Under the pieces are notes generated by a model that saw nothing but the letters and a program-made list of their open reading frames with translations, had not been told where the DNA came from and did no database searches. From TCS55 sp964343505 (lineage in GTDB: Bacteria; Fidelibacterota; Marinisomatia; Marinisomatales; TCS55), in assembly GCA_964343505.1 (NCBI GenBank), contig CAYFJU010000003.1, positions 12,982 through 76,981 of the forward strand: a stretch of 64,000 nt of DNA, read 5' to 3'. The translations under genes were made by a program, and so were the position numbers. This document shows, in pieces, positions 55,001 through 62,278 of this stretch. The stretch's first letter is position 1; every line of letters begins with the position of its first letter.

Positions 55001-55611
55001 CCCTTGGCAATGTATTTTTCAATTTTATCCCAAGATATTTTCACCAAAGTATCCGTCCCACGGGAATTGAATTTGTATTTATCCCGGTTTGCTTGTGTTA
55101 AATAAGGAAAACCATCATCAGCCCACTGTTTCCAGCCTTTTCGAACCAGGGGATATTTCAAGCGATAACTGCCGTAAATCCGGCGATGGAAGGTAAATCC
55201 ATTGGAACATCCCCGGGGATTCCAAGCATGGGTGCATTGGTTGCCGTACAGATCCTTAATCTTATGTGAATCATAATTCTGCTCTGTCCGGATCATGACC
55301 CCATTGCGGCTGAAGCCCCGCATCCGGCATTCGTGGGTGCAATTGGGTGAACATATATAGGTAAAGGAATCGTCGTATTGATATTGGTTGCGATAAATCT
55401 TTTCCCAACCGCGATTCGGATAATGGGACAATGGATTATCAATTCCGGCAGCCCCTTTCAAGAAATACATACTCCCGGGCATGGACCACAACAAACCGGC
55501 ACTGCCCAATCCGGCTGTACCTACTTTTAAAAATTCACGACGGCTAATCCCGTTTTTCAAATTTTGGTTTTCGTGACTGACGTTACCGTTTTGTTGATGA
55601 TCTTTTTTCAT
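52093..55611 (-). CDS. Periplasmic Nxr-like molybdopterin oxidoreductase alpha subunit
   Basis: A 1172-residue type II DMSO reductase-family catalytic subunit. A twin-arginine leader (ISRREFLKVGTAGLGSAGLL) means export. The N-terminal cluster site is C87-x3-C91-x3-C95-x39-C135 (YICSPNCTHECRMRGF, NPRGCSNG), with Cys where NarG has His. LTIRPNTDTALLLGVSKLIMDN and GEGLNHWFHAVESNRACF are cofactor-binding type. With the NxrB-like beta it fits nitrite oxidoreductase, (per)chlorate, selenate or DMS-type enzymes. Nitrite/nitrate is my first guess because of the octaheme partner and local nitrate genes. Not assigned to a substrate. Three bases after the cytochrome c/heme b gene. Confidence 0.88.
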   Translation of the reverse strand: MKKDHQQNGNVSHENQNLKNGISRREFLKVGTAGLGSAGLLWSMPGSMYFLKGAAGIDNPLSHYPNRGWEKIYRNQYQYDDSFTYICSPNCTHECRMRGFSRNGVMIRTEQNYDSHKIKDLYGNQCTHAWNPRGCSNGFTFHRRIYGSYRLKYPLVRKGWKQWADDGFPYLTQANRDKYKFNSRGTDTLVKISWDKIEKYIAKGLINISKTYSGDIGKKRLLEQGYPKEMLTHWDGAGTRTIKLRGGMGLLGVIGKYGAYRFSNTLALVDHHVRGVYPKDAKGGRNWSNYTWHGDQAPGFPFVHGLQASDVDMNEIRFSKLMVSIGKNLVENKRADNHFAAEIMERGGKLVNISPEYGPSSSKADYWLTIRPNTDTALLLGVSKLIMDNNCHDKKFLKEFSDFPLLIRKDTLKRLKPEDLIPDYKNQLSESGPSFKIHGMKKDQYEQIGDFTVFDKSSKSVQAITREDIGEFLKQKKIDPALDWNGKIQDVNGKEIEVCTLFWAYKHIHLKDYDLDTVAEITHSNKELIQQLAKDLSTIKPAAIHIGEGLNHWFHAVESNRACFLPVILTGNIGKRGAGCHTWAGNYKAGLFQGSDEAGPGFKGWVAEDPFSPNLDPKARAKDLKVKGYARGEEPSYWNVGDFPLQVDTPKYGKKSFTGKTHMPTPTKAIWHNNVNLLNNAKYHYEMVKNTNPGIEMIISQDIEMTATCEYADIVLPANSWAEQQNYELTASCSNPFLQIWNGGLKPVFDSKDDALIWARVAKQLGKILEDDRFEAYWKFVLDGKTDVYIDRLLNGSNTTKGYTTKDIMDGKYGEPGAALMLFRTYPRIPFYEQIKESTPFYTPTGRLQAYNDEPEIIEYGENFIVHREGPEATPYLPNVIVSANPMIRPDDYGIPMDATSPEDRQVRNVKMPWANVKKTKNFLWEDGFSFYCLTPKTRHATHSSWQVTDWQFIWSNPFGDPYRQDKRQPGVGEHTMYMNSDAAKDLGIEDGDYVFVDADPQNRPYRNFDVNDPFYKVARLKLRCRYNPSYPYHVIMIKHGAWMATEKSVLAHESRKDGRALSKDTGYQASFRYGSHQSLTYGWQMPMQQLDSLFHKGKAKMGFLFGYEADNHAINTVPKETLVKISFAEKGGMHGKGKLDVVKTGYTPANENEFMQDYLAGNLTTIGDDEW

Positions 55612-55613
55612 AC

Positions 55614-57149
55614 CTAATCCTTCAACTCTAAATCATACCAGTTGGATACCATTTTTTGGCCATTCCGGTCTCTTTCACTGCCATTCCAAATTGCGAATCC
55701 GATCGGTATTTTTACACTGTTATTGAAATCCACTTTTTGATCCGAATTCGATTTACGTTTTCTGACAAATACCACTCGCCATTTTTCTCCATCCCAAATG
55801 CCTTTCCCCAAAACCTGTTGATCATTTAGTGGTGTTACAGTTTGGGGACCTACGGCGGTGACATTTTCAACCGATGATTTTTTTGAAGCGGCAGCAATTA
55901 TGTTGCCCGCATCCCGCCCGGATAAATAGGCTACATCGCTCATGACAGCAGGAAAAGATTCTACGTCTGAATCGCTGACCCTGTTTGCATAAGCAAGGGT
56001 AATATCTGATTCGGTATTGTCGTCCACACGTTTTTGCCATTCCGCTTTCCAAAACCAAATATCGGTGGGATGATCTTTGGAACCCATACCATGAAATCCT
56101 TTGGTTCCATCTAAAGAAAATTGAATGGCAGCCCCATCCTGAAAATCCTGAACTTTAAATAACCCCCTATCTTTGGTTTTATCTTCCCACTCCAATTTGA
56201 CAGCTACATACCGATTATTGTAAATGGCCTGCACATCCACCATTCGGTAATTCACATTGTCACTTTGCCAAAGCCGGGAAAGGGGAACTGAATAGGGCGT
56301 TGCCTTTTCCCAAAAATGGCTGAAACTGTCCATCATTTCATCGGGCCTAATGGATCGACTCGTTTTTTCCGCCAGAATGATCCCATTTTCCGGCAGAATA
56401 TTTTTATTTTCAACTTTCGTTGTTTCAAGACTCTTCACAAAATGAACCAAGGCCCAGGCCAGTTTGCTTTCTTCCGATTTGGGCTTTCCTAACAATTCTG
56501 CCAGGTTTCCAAAGGATGGCATAGGTGTCCCGTCCATGCCCGCCACAAACCGGAAATACAGATCTTGGTTTGACCCGCCGCCTAAATAGACTCCGCTGGT
56601 AAAATCTTTGGGGATGATGGGATATCCTTGGGTGTCTTTTAGCTGATTGGATGATGGTCCATCGCCCTTGCCAATGTCTCCATGGCACATATTGCATCCC
56701 GTTTCTGTATATACAGATTTCCCCAATGCAATTAATTCATCCGATGACGGTATCTCCGCCGGAATAGTCATGGGACTCACATCTTCATTTTTAATGCCGC
56801 TGAATTCCTTTACAATGTCAACCAAAGACTTTATTTCATTGTCCTTTAAAAAACTGAATGACGGCATAGCCGTCCCGGGCATTCCATTGCGGATCGTCTT
56901 TTCTATATCTTGATCCGCTGGCGGATTCCCCTGGGAAGTAGAACGGATTTTAAATTGACCTAAAGTCAGGTCTCTCGGTTTCGGATATAAAAGGTAAGAG
57001 AATTCACCTTTCCCATTTCCATTTAAACCATGGCAGGATGCGCAATATTCTTTATACAAATTTTGTCCCGAATCATTTTGAGCGGGCGAAAGCGAGACAA
57101 AAACCAATAGTGAAATGATTGAAAATTGAAATAAACTTTTATTTCTCAT
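55614..57149 (-). CDS. Diheme cytochrome c fused to an ethylbenzene dehydrogenase-like heme b gamma domain
   Basis: A 511-residue exported protein. After a signal peptide (about 1-24) come two cytochrome c domains, CASCH at 36-40 (GLNGNGKGEFSYLLYPKPRD) and CNMCH at 152-156 (GDIGKGDGPSSNQL), then from about 265 an EB_dh domain (PDIWFWKAEWQKR-like: DIWFWKAEWQKRVDDN; final VSNWYDLELKD) like the gamma subunit of ethylbenzene, DMS and chlorate enzymes and NxrC, which binds heme b. This joins the heme b subunit and its c-type acceptor in one chain. I chose the ATG at 57147-57149: GAGGAG precedes it; the start overlaps the octaheme gene's end. Confidence 0.85.
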   Translation of the reverse strand: MRNKSLFQFSIISLLVFVSLSPAQNDSGQNLYKEYCASCHGLNGNGKGEFSYLLYPKPRDLTLGQFKIRSTSQGNPPADQDIEKTIRNGMPGTAMPSFSFLKDNEIKSLVDIVKEFSGIKNEDVSPMTIPAEIPSSDELIALGKSVYTETGCNMCHGDIGKGDGPSSNQLKDTQGYPIIPKDFTSGVYLGGGSNQDLYFRFVAGMDGTPMPSFGNLAELLGKPKSEESKLAWALVHFVKSLETTKVENKNILPENGIILAEKTSRSIRPDEMMDSFSHFWEKATPYSVPLSRLWQSDNVNYRMVDVQAIYNNRYVAVKLEWEDKTKDRGLFKVQDFQDGAAIQFSLDGTKGFHGMGSKDHPTDIWFWKAEWQKRVDDNTESDITLAYANRVSDSDVESFPAVMSDVAYLSGRDAGNIIAAASKKSSVENVTAVGPQTVTPLNDQQVLGKGIWDGEKWRVVFVRKRKSNSDQKVDFNNSVKIPIGFAIWNGSERDRNGQKMVSNWYDLELKD

Positions 57150-58743
57150 CGTACCGCTCCTCATACATGGCCTTCAATGCTTCCGCTTCATCAGGGCTCA
57201 ATCCTTTTTTCCAGAGGTGCTCTTCCGCCATCATCATTTTATCAATTCGGTTTTGATATTTTTTCCCCATGGATGCGGAATGTTCTTTGGCCGCCTTCAC
57301 AACGGCAGGCAGGAATTTGTTGTAGTAATGTTTTGATACTTCGTACATGCCATGCCAGTGAGTGTAATCCGGACCCATCATGGATGCGCCGTGGCGAGCC
57401 CTGCGTCCTTCATGATGCCACAATTCCCAAAAAACCCATTGAACTTCTTTTTCAAAGGGTGCATTTGCCTTGAGAACGCCATCCTTTTTTAAATCATCCA
57501 TGATGGCCTTGGCGGGGATGGCGAATTTTTCATTATATAAATTCACCAAATCATCGAACTGTTTATAAAAATTATCTACATAAGTATTGTTGTGGCAGTT
57601 TAGACAAGCTCCTTTCATATTCTCTCGTCGCTTTTCCCACGTTACAATTTCTGAAACGGTTCGCTCCACATTTATGGTCACCAATTTTTCATTTTTTACG
57701 ATTCTCTCTTTTGTTATCACCAATGTTCCAATTATTGGTAATGAACGTGAATCAGGGTAATCTTCCTTATACCCATCATGGTAGATAACCATATTCAGTT
57801 TTGAGCTGACTATGGGTCGAAGTGTCCAACTGATCCGTTCGCCTACGTCATGGGTATTCCCGACGTATTCGCCGCTAGGTGTCATGTAGGAACTGATATG
57901 ACATGAAGCGCATGTAGGTGCTGCTGAATAATCCTTACCCAACACCCAGTGACCCTGTTTATCCAAGGCCATCCGATCCTTATTGGCATGGTATGCAATC
58001 CCATGTTTGGATTCATTATACACTTCAATTTGTGGATGGTCCGGCCCCATGTGGCATTTACCACAATTTTCAGGTTGACGAGAAAGACTGGCCTGGAAAG
58101 CATGTCGGGAATGGCAAGCATGACAACTACCTTTTGATCCGTCCGGGTTCAGGCGGCCCATCCCGCTGTTGGGCCAGGAATCCGGATCAATTACGGGTTT
58201 ATTCTCACTGCCGATTTTGAGGACGTTCCCCGAATCATCTCGAAGAAACTTGACAATACTCCCATGACACTGCCAGCAGCCGTTTACCGCATCCGCTTTG
58301 TTATGGGGTAATCCGGCGGCCTTTTCAGCCAATACATTATCAAGAGAAGCTAATATCTCTCCCGCTTTGGCGTGATGGCTTTTGGAGAATTCCTCAAATT
58401 CCTTTTGATGACATTTGGCGCAGTCCTTTGGCGTAACCAAGGCAGAGACATAGGTCCCTTCATGCTTCCAGGCATCAATTTCAATTTCATTGGCTGAATG
58501 ACACTCGACACATCCAATGCCAACTTTGGCATGGCGGGATTCTTCCCATTCCATGACCAGCGCCGGTGAGTCGTTTTGATGACATTCGACGCAGCTTTCG
58601 TTAACAGCGGTGACAATGGCGGCCTCTTTTTTTTCGATTCGCCTGTGTTTGGACTCATTGTAGGCAACCAAAAGGAGGGACGCAAGGAACAGAAATGAGA
58701 GTCCGCCAACGATCCACCGTTTCGTATCGAGTGTCATAGCCAA
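57139..58743 (-). CDS. Membrane-anchored octaheme cytochrome c, HAO-like family
   Basis: A 534-residue protein: N-terminal anchor (WIVGGLSFLFLASLLLVAY), then eight CxxCH sites at residues 51, 78, 108, 156, 207, 227, 278 and 380 (CVECH, CVECH, CAKCH, CWQCH, CHACH, CGKCH, CASCH, CLNCH). Heme spacing and the C-terminal helical part with DYTHWHGMYEVSKHYYNKF fit the hydroxylamine oxidoreductase family. In HAO a Tyr near this region cross-links to heme 4; a candidate here is Y467, to be confirmed by alignment. Possible roles: nitrite or hydroxylamine chemistry, or a pure electron conduit. It is next to cytochrome b (15 bases). Confidence 0.85.
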   Translation of the reverse strand: MAMTLDTKRWIVGGLSFLFLASLLLVAYNESKHRRIEKKEAAIVTAVNESCVECHQNDSPALVMEWEESRHAKVGIGCVECHSANEIEIDAWKHEGTYVSALVTPKDCAKCHQKEFEEFSKSHHAKAGEILASLDNVLAEKAAGLPHNKADAVNGCWQCHGSIVKFLRDDSGNVLKIGSENKPVIDPDSWPNSGMGRLNPDGSKGSCHACHSRHAFQASLSRQPENCGKCHMGPDHPQIEVYNESKHGIAYHANKDRMALDKQGHWVLGKDYSAAPTCASCHISSYMTPSGEYVGNTHDVGERISWTLRPIVSSKLNMVIYHDGYKEDYPDSRSLPIIGTLVITKERIVKNEKLVTINVERTVSEIVTWEKRRENMKGACLNCHNNTYVDNFYKQFDDLVNLYNEKFAIPAKAIMDDLKKDGVLKANAPFEKEVQWVFWELWHHEGRRARHGASMMGPDYTHWHGMYEVSKHYYNKFLPAVVKAAKEHSASMGKKYQNRIDKMMMAEEHLWKKGLSPDEAEALKAMYEERYDEK

Positions 58744-58758
58744 ATCCTCATGTTATGT

Positions 58759-59805
58759 TTAAGCAAAACTTTCCCATACAGTTAATACGAGAAACCCCGT
58801 AAATGCCAAAGCTCCCAAGATCATTGAAAATGATTTTGGCATTTTGAAATATTTGACTAAAAATGATTCAATAAATGGCCAGAAAAATGCAATTCCACCC
58901 ATGACCATTGTAATCAATACACTCATTTTGAGGGTGGTCAGTTTTAATAGGCGGTAGCTGAAGTAAAAGAACCATTCCGGTTTAATGTGGGCCGGTGTCA
59001 CGTTGGGGTTAGCCGGTTCACCTAATCCTGCGGGAAAAATCAAGGCCATGATGGTTAAGATATATATAAGGAAAGCCCCCACCATCATTTCTGTGGTTAC
59101 ATGGTCCGGCCAGAATTTGAAATACCGCTTTTCTATTGGAATGTCTTCCTTATCGGAATCATCCTCCTTGACCCCATGGAGGCGAATAAACATGACATGG
59201 AGCCCCACCAAAATCAAGGCCACGGTGGGGAGGATTCCGATGTGAATTACGTAAAACCGTGTGAGCGTATTTCCGCCTACCGCTTCGCCACCCCGCAATA
59301 AATGACTGGCCCAAGTGCCGATAATGGGTATGGCATCCACCAGGTTTGCCGCCACAGTGGCGCCCCAAAAACTTAACTGTTCATAAACAAGGGAGTATCC
59401 GGTTAGGCCGAACATAAGGGTAACGATCAAGAGGCTGAAACCCACCATCCAATTCAATTGCCGGGGATGGCGGTACGCACCGGTGAAGAATACGCGCAGA
59501 ACGTGGAGGATCATGGCCACGATCATGAGGTTTGCGGCCCATCTGTGAAGGGACCGGATATACCATCCGAACCGAATTTCCTGCGTGATTTCTGCAATGG
59601 ATTGGTACGCCTCTGCCGGGGTGGGCACATAATAAAAGGTGAGCATGATGCCCGTCACGATTTGAATTATGAATAGATACATGACGGTGCCGCCAAGTGC
59701 AAACCACCATTTCTTTAAATGATAAGGTATCGGTTCCGACCCAATATGTTGGAATATGGACCAATCCAGGGGGATCATTTTTTGGGATAATTCAGTTTGG
59801 CCCAT
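58759..59805 (-). CDS. Cytochrome b of a Rieske/cytochrome b (bc1-type) complex
   Basis: A 348-residue membrane protein with about eight helices. FGWYIRSLHRWAANLMIVAMILHVLRVFFTGAY carries the first His pair for the b hemes, and FYVIHIGILPTVALILVGLHVMFIRLHG the second. The C-terminal half has PEWFFYFSYRLLK (PEWY-like quinol-oxidation loop, here PEWF). It joins cytochrome b6-like and subunit IV-like parts in one chain, shortened compared with bc1 cytochrome b (380-plus). It shares one base with the Rieske gene upstream and precedes the octaheme gene. Confidence 0.92.
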   Translation of the reverse strand: MGQTELSQKMIPLDWSIFQHIGSEPIPYHLKKWWFALGGTVMYLFIIQIVTGIMLTFYYVPTPAEAYQSIAEITQEIRFGWYIRSLHRWAANLMIVAMILHVLRVFFTGAYRHPRQLNWMVGFSLLIVTLMFGLTGYSLVYEQLSFWGATVAANLVDAIPIIGTWASHLLRGGEAVGGNTLTRFYVIHIGILPTVALILVGLHVMFIRLHGVKEDDSDKEDIPIEKRYFKFWPDHVTTEMMVGAFLIYILTIMALIFPAGLGEPANPNVTPAHIKPEWFFYFSYRLLKLTTLKMSVLITMVMGGIAFFWPFIESFLVKYFKMPKSFSMILGALAFTGFLVLTVWESFA

Positions 59806-60251
59806 TAGGCATCCAACTCATTTAAGTAAACGACCCCGCTGGATTCATCCACTAAGAGTTCCACCTCATCCATATCCTGACCCGCATCTGCGGGGGGACC
59901 GGTCACAGCTTTTCCGGATTTATCAAAAATGGCGCCATGGCAGGGACAAAAAAATTGTTCATCATGGGCTTCCCAATGGACCTTACAACCCAAGTGGGGA
60001 CAGGTAGCACTATACCCCTTAATTGTGTATTGGGTTCGCTGAACCAATATTTCTTGTCCCGTTAAGCCATGGACTGTTTCAACATTTCCTTCATTAAATT
60101 GATTAATTTTACCAATGAATATTTTTCGCTTTGCCTTAATCCCCCGCTTGGGTGACAGAAATAACATTCCCTTTACCGCAAAAAGACCATAGGCGAGAAA
60201 TGACCCCACACCCATGAAAAGCTTAGCTAAAAATGATCGTCTATTGTTCAT
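59805..60251 (-). CDS. Rieske [2Fe-2S] protein of the bc-type complex
   Basis: A 148-residue protein with an N-terminal membrane helix (FLAKLFMGVGSFLAYGLFAVKG) and a Rieske fold. The cluster motifs CPHLGCKVHW and CPCHGAIFD provide two Cys and two His plus the structural disulfide cysteines. A GPP loop (VTGPPADA) follows. First gene of the Nxr-like operon: Rieske, cytochrome b, octaheme, c/b-heme subunit, alpha, small, beta, chaperone. Transcription probably starts at the promoter at 60264-60309, where one AGGATA-N6-TCCG site covers the start. Confidence 0.93.
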   Translation of the reverse strand: MNNRRSFLAKLFMGVGSFLAYGLFAVKGMLFLSPKRGIKAKRKIFIGKINQFNEGNVETVHGLTGQEILVQRTQYTIKGYSATCPHLGCKVHWEAHDEQFFCPCHGAIFDKSGKAVTGPPADAGQDMDEVELLVDESSGVVYLNELDA

Positions 60252-60263
60252 CAGGTTTTTATC

Positions 60264-60309
60264 AGGATATGTGTATCCGAATATTAATATAATATTTCAA
60301 TATATACAA
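60264..60309 (-). promoter_or_regulatory. Promoter of the Rieske/Nxr-like operon with AGGATA-N6-TCCG operator-like site
   Basis: Minus strand: TTGTAT (60304-60309), 17-base spacer, TAATAT (60281-60286). On the plus strand AGGATATGTGTATCCG (60264-60279) follows directly, over the expected start of transcription. It is AGGAT-N6-ATCC, nearly palindromic, and lies 13 bases from the Rieske ATG. This is the position of a repressor site. Confidence 0.6.
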
Positions 60310-60458
60310 GTTTTTCGGATGGTTTTATCTTGTTTGATTGAGCTTTCATTTCAATCTAAATTATTATCATTGCTTAGTTTCTTGTTTTGGAATCTTGCTT
60401 TGCTCTAAATTCACGGGCTGTTTTAGACGGCGAAATCATATAAATCAGGAGAATTAAA

Positions 60459-61163
60459 ATGCGAAAAATGATGAATTTGGTCGTAATTGCCGGCGTAGCC
60501 GTTAGTGCTATTTTTGCTGGAGATGTTACCGGCCGTGTTAAGTATGTAGGAAAGGCACCAAAAATGAAACGCCTCCGTATGGATGCAGACCCCGTATGTG
60601 CTGCATCACATCAGGAAGCGGCCAAAGCGGAATCATTTATTGTAGATGCTGATGGCAACTTGGCAAATGTCATTGTTTACCTAAAAGGTGTGAGCTTTAA
60701 TGGCAAAGCCACATCTACTGCCGCAACGATCGATCAAAAGGGTTGTATCTATTCGCCCCACGTCATGGGTATCATGGCTGGCCAACCGGTTAAAATTCTT
60801 AACAACGATGCAACCATGCACAATATTCATGCACTGCCAAAAGTGAACAGAGAATTCAACAAAGGAATGCCGAAATCTCTCAAAGAGATTTCAACCGTAT
60901 TTGATAAAGCTGAAGACGTTTTCGTTATCAAATGTGATGTGCATCCCTGGATGAAAAGCTACACCCAAGTATTTGATCATCCATACTTCGCCGTAACCGG
61001 CTCTGATGGTACGTTCAATATTGCTAATGTACCCGACGGTACCTACGAAATTGTTGCCTGGCAGGAAAAGTTCAAGAAAAAGGTTCTGACCCAAAGTGTT
61101 ACTGTTAAAGATGGCGCAGCCACAGTTAACTTTAATTTCGAACGTCCCAAGAAAAAGAAATAG
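60459..61163 (+). CDS. Exported cupredoxin-like (plastocyanin/methylamine-utilisation type) protein
   Basis: A 234-residue secreted protein with a signal peptide (MMNLVVIAGVAVSAIFA), a beta-sandwich domain and a possible type-1 copper site: His in NNDATMHNIHALPKVN and Cys-x2-His-x2-Met in VIKCDVHPWMKSY. The C-terminal 60 residues (DHPYFAVTGSDGTFNIANVPDGTYEIVAWQEKF) form a carboxypeptidase-regulatory-like fold. This two-part layout is common in proteins annotated as methylamine utilisation or plastocyanin-like. It may be an electron carrier to an oxidase or the octaheme complex. AGGAG lies eight bases before the ATG; a terminator follows. Confidence 0.82.
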   Translation: MRKMMNLVVIAGVAVSAIFAGDVTGRVKYVGKAPKMKRLRMDADPVCAASHQEAAKAESFIVDADGNLANVIVYLKGVSFNGKATSTAATIDQKGCIYSPHVMGIMAGQPVKILNNDATMHNIHALPKVNREFNKGMPKSLKEISTVFDKAEDVFVIKCDVHPWMKSYTQVFDHPYFAVTGSDGTFNIANVPDGTYEIVAWQEKFKKKVLTQSVTVKDGAATVNFNFERPKKKK

Positions 61164-61188
61164 CTTAAATCATAGATTTAGTCTTTTG

Positions 61189-61225
61189 AAAAAGCCCCCC
61201 TGCAGAATGCGGGGGGGCTTTTTTT
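61189..61225 (+). terminator. Strong intrinsic terminator after the cupredoxin gene
   Basis: AAAAAGCCCCCC (61189-61200) pairs with GGGGGGCTTTTT (61212-61223) around an 11-base loop, followed by a T run. It ends the cupredoxin transcript. Confidence 0.92.
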
Positions 61226-61239
61226 ATATATGTTTCCCC

Positions 61240-61785
61240 TTAAGGGTTGAAATGAATTCTTAATCTTCATAACATTTCTACCTTTGACCCAATTTGGGGG
61301 ATTAAGCAGAATGTCATATTGAATTTTTTCTAAGGGATATTCATTTCGAATCACAGGGTCATAAAAACGGGGATGCCAGGTGAAATTAGGGTTGTAGTTT
61401 TTGCGGATTTCTTATGTGCATTGCCCTTTGAACCACCGAATTACTTTTGATAATGATGATTTTGACAACATTAGATTCTTTTGTTTCGTTTTTCCACCGG
61501 CTGTAGAGACGCGATTAATCGCGTCTCTACTTTCATTATGTTTGATTCCGATTATCCCATGGACACGGTTCGGCATGACGAAATATTCATCCAATTCAAT
61601 ATTTTCAAAATGGTCCGGGATTTCGCGGAAACAGGAATTGGCAATTTTACCCATTTCATTCAATACCATCTCCCCATCTAAATATTCCCAAACTAACATT
61701 GGGATTTCTTTGTACATATGGTGACAAAATACATTCCCGGGTTACTGCAATCCCAATGGGGCAGGCGTGCGGATTCAATCCGCAT
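61240..61785 (-). pseudogene. Decayed REP-associated tyrosine transposase (RAYT), copy 1
   Basis: All parts of a Y1-type transposase (IS200-like, RAYT) can be read, but in broken frames: MRIESARLPHWDCSNPGMYF, VTICTKK at the start (from 61785), then LDGEMVLNEMGKIANSCFRE, FVMPNRVHGIIGI, and, after an in-frame TAA at 61412, NYNPNFTWHPRFYDPVIRNE, YPLEKIQYDILLNPPNW. The catalytic HxH motif is altered to NRVHG. A frameshift lies near 61717. A REP palindrome (61503-61530) sits in the linker between the two halves. No longer functional. Confidence 0.85.
61503..61530. repeat. REP palindrome, GTAGAGACGCGATT plus its reverse complement
   Basis: A perfect 28-bp palindrome (14 + 14). It shares GTAGAGAC and GTCTCTAC ends with the palindrome at 63293-63320. 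Both lie at the same place inside RAYT copies. This end sequence is a common form of REP element. Confidence 0.85.
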
Positions 61786-61820
61786 TGTTTTGGTATTTTG
61801 TCATTTATTCCAGAAAAACT

Positions 61821-62276
61821 TTAATCCTCGATAAAAACATACTTCCCCAGTTTCAGATCGTCTTCCGGACCGATGAAATAAAGGTGAACAAAAATTGTCC
61901 GCTTTTCAAAGTTATACAACCCTCTGACCTGAATTGGTTTGTCTAATGTAAATATTGCAGGCGTTTTTCTTGGTTGATAGAGTTCATTGCAGTAAGAAAG
62001 AGGATACTCAAGAAAATCACCATATTTTCTTTTTAAGCCTTTGAATTCTTCCTCGAATTCGCCTAAAGACCTACTTTCCTTCAAGCTTTCTGAAAACAAT
62101 TCATTATAAAATCTGGCCGACTGTCCCTTTGCAAGTAAGTTTATTAATACATTATTTGAAGACATGATATTACTTCTGGTGAGTATAATACTTGTTTCAG
62201 GTATAACAATTGTTGGGCTGGAAGCACAGCCAAAAACAAAAAGGAATAAAAACCCAATTAAAGTATTTTTCTTCAT
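61821..62276 (-). CDS. Lipoprotein, function unknown
   Basis: A 151-residue protein with a lipoprotein signal peptide: KKNTLIGFLFLFVFGCASSPT, lipobox FVFGC. The rest has no family I know: KGQSARFYNELFSESLKESRSLGEFEEEFKGLKRKYGDFL recalls DUF3887-like domains, which also carry a short helical start and beta C-terminal region (KRTIFVHLYFIGPEDDLKLGKYVFIED). I chose the ATG at 62274-62276, preceded by GGAG at eight bases; a longer frame overlaps the thioredoxin gene. It follows the interrupted thioredoxin gene on the same strand. Confidence 0.7.
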   Translation of the reverse strand: MKKNTLIGFLFLFVFGCASSPTIVIPETSIILTRSNIMSSNNVLINLLAKGQSARFYNELFSESLKESRSLGEFEEEFKGLKRKYGDFLEYPLSYCNELYQPRKTPAIFTLDKPIQVRGLYNFEKRTIFVHLYFIGPEDDLKLGKYVFIED

Positions 62277-62278
62277 TT

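Noticed and set aside
52093..55611. Alpha subunit as a second NarG
   Set aside because: It has a twin-arginine leader, a different first cluster ligand and an NxrB-like beta, and no NarI partner; it belongs to the periplasmic type.
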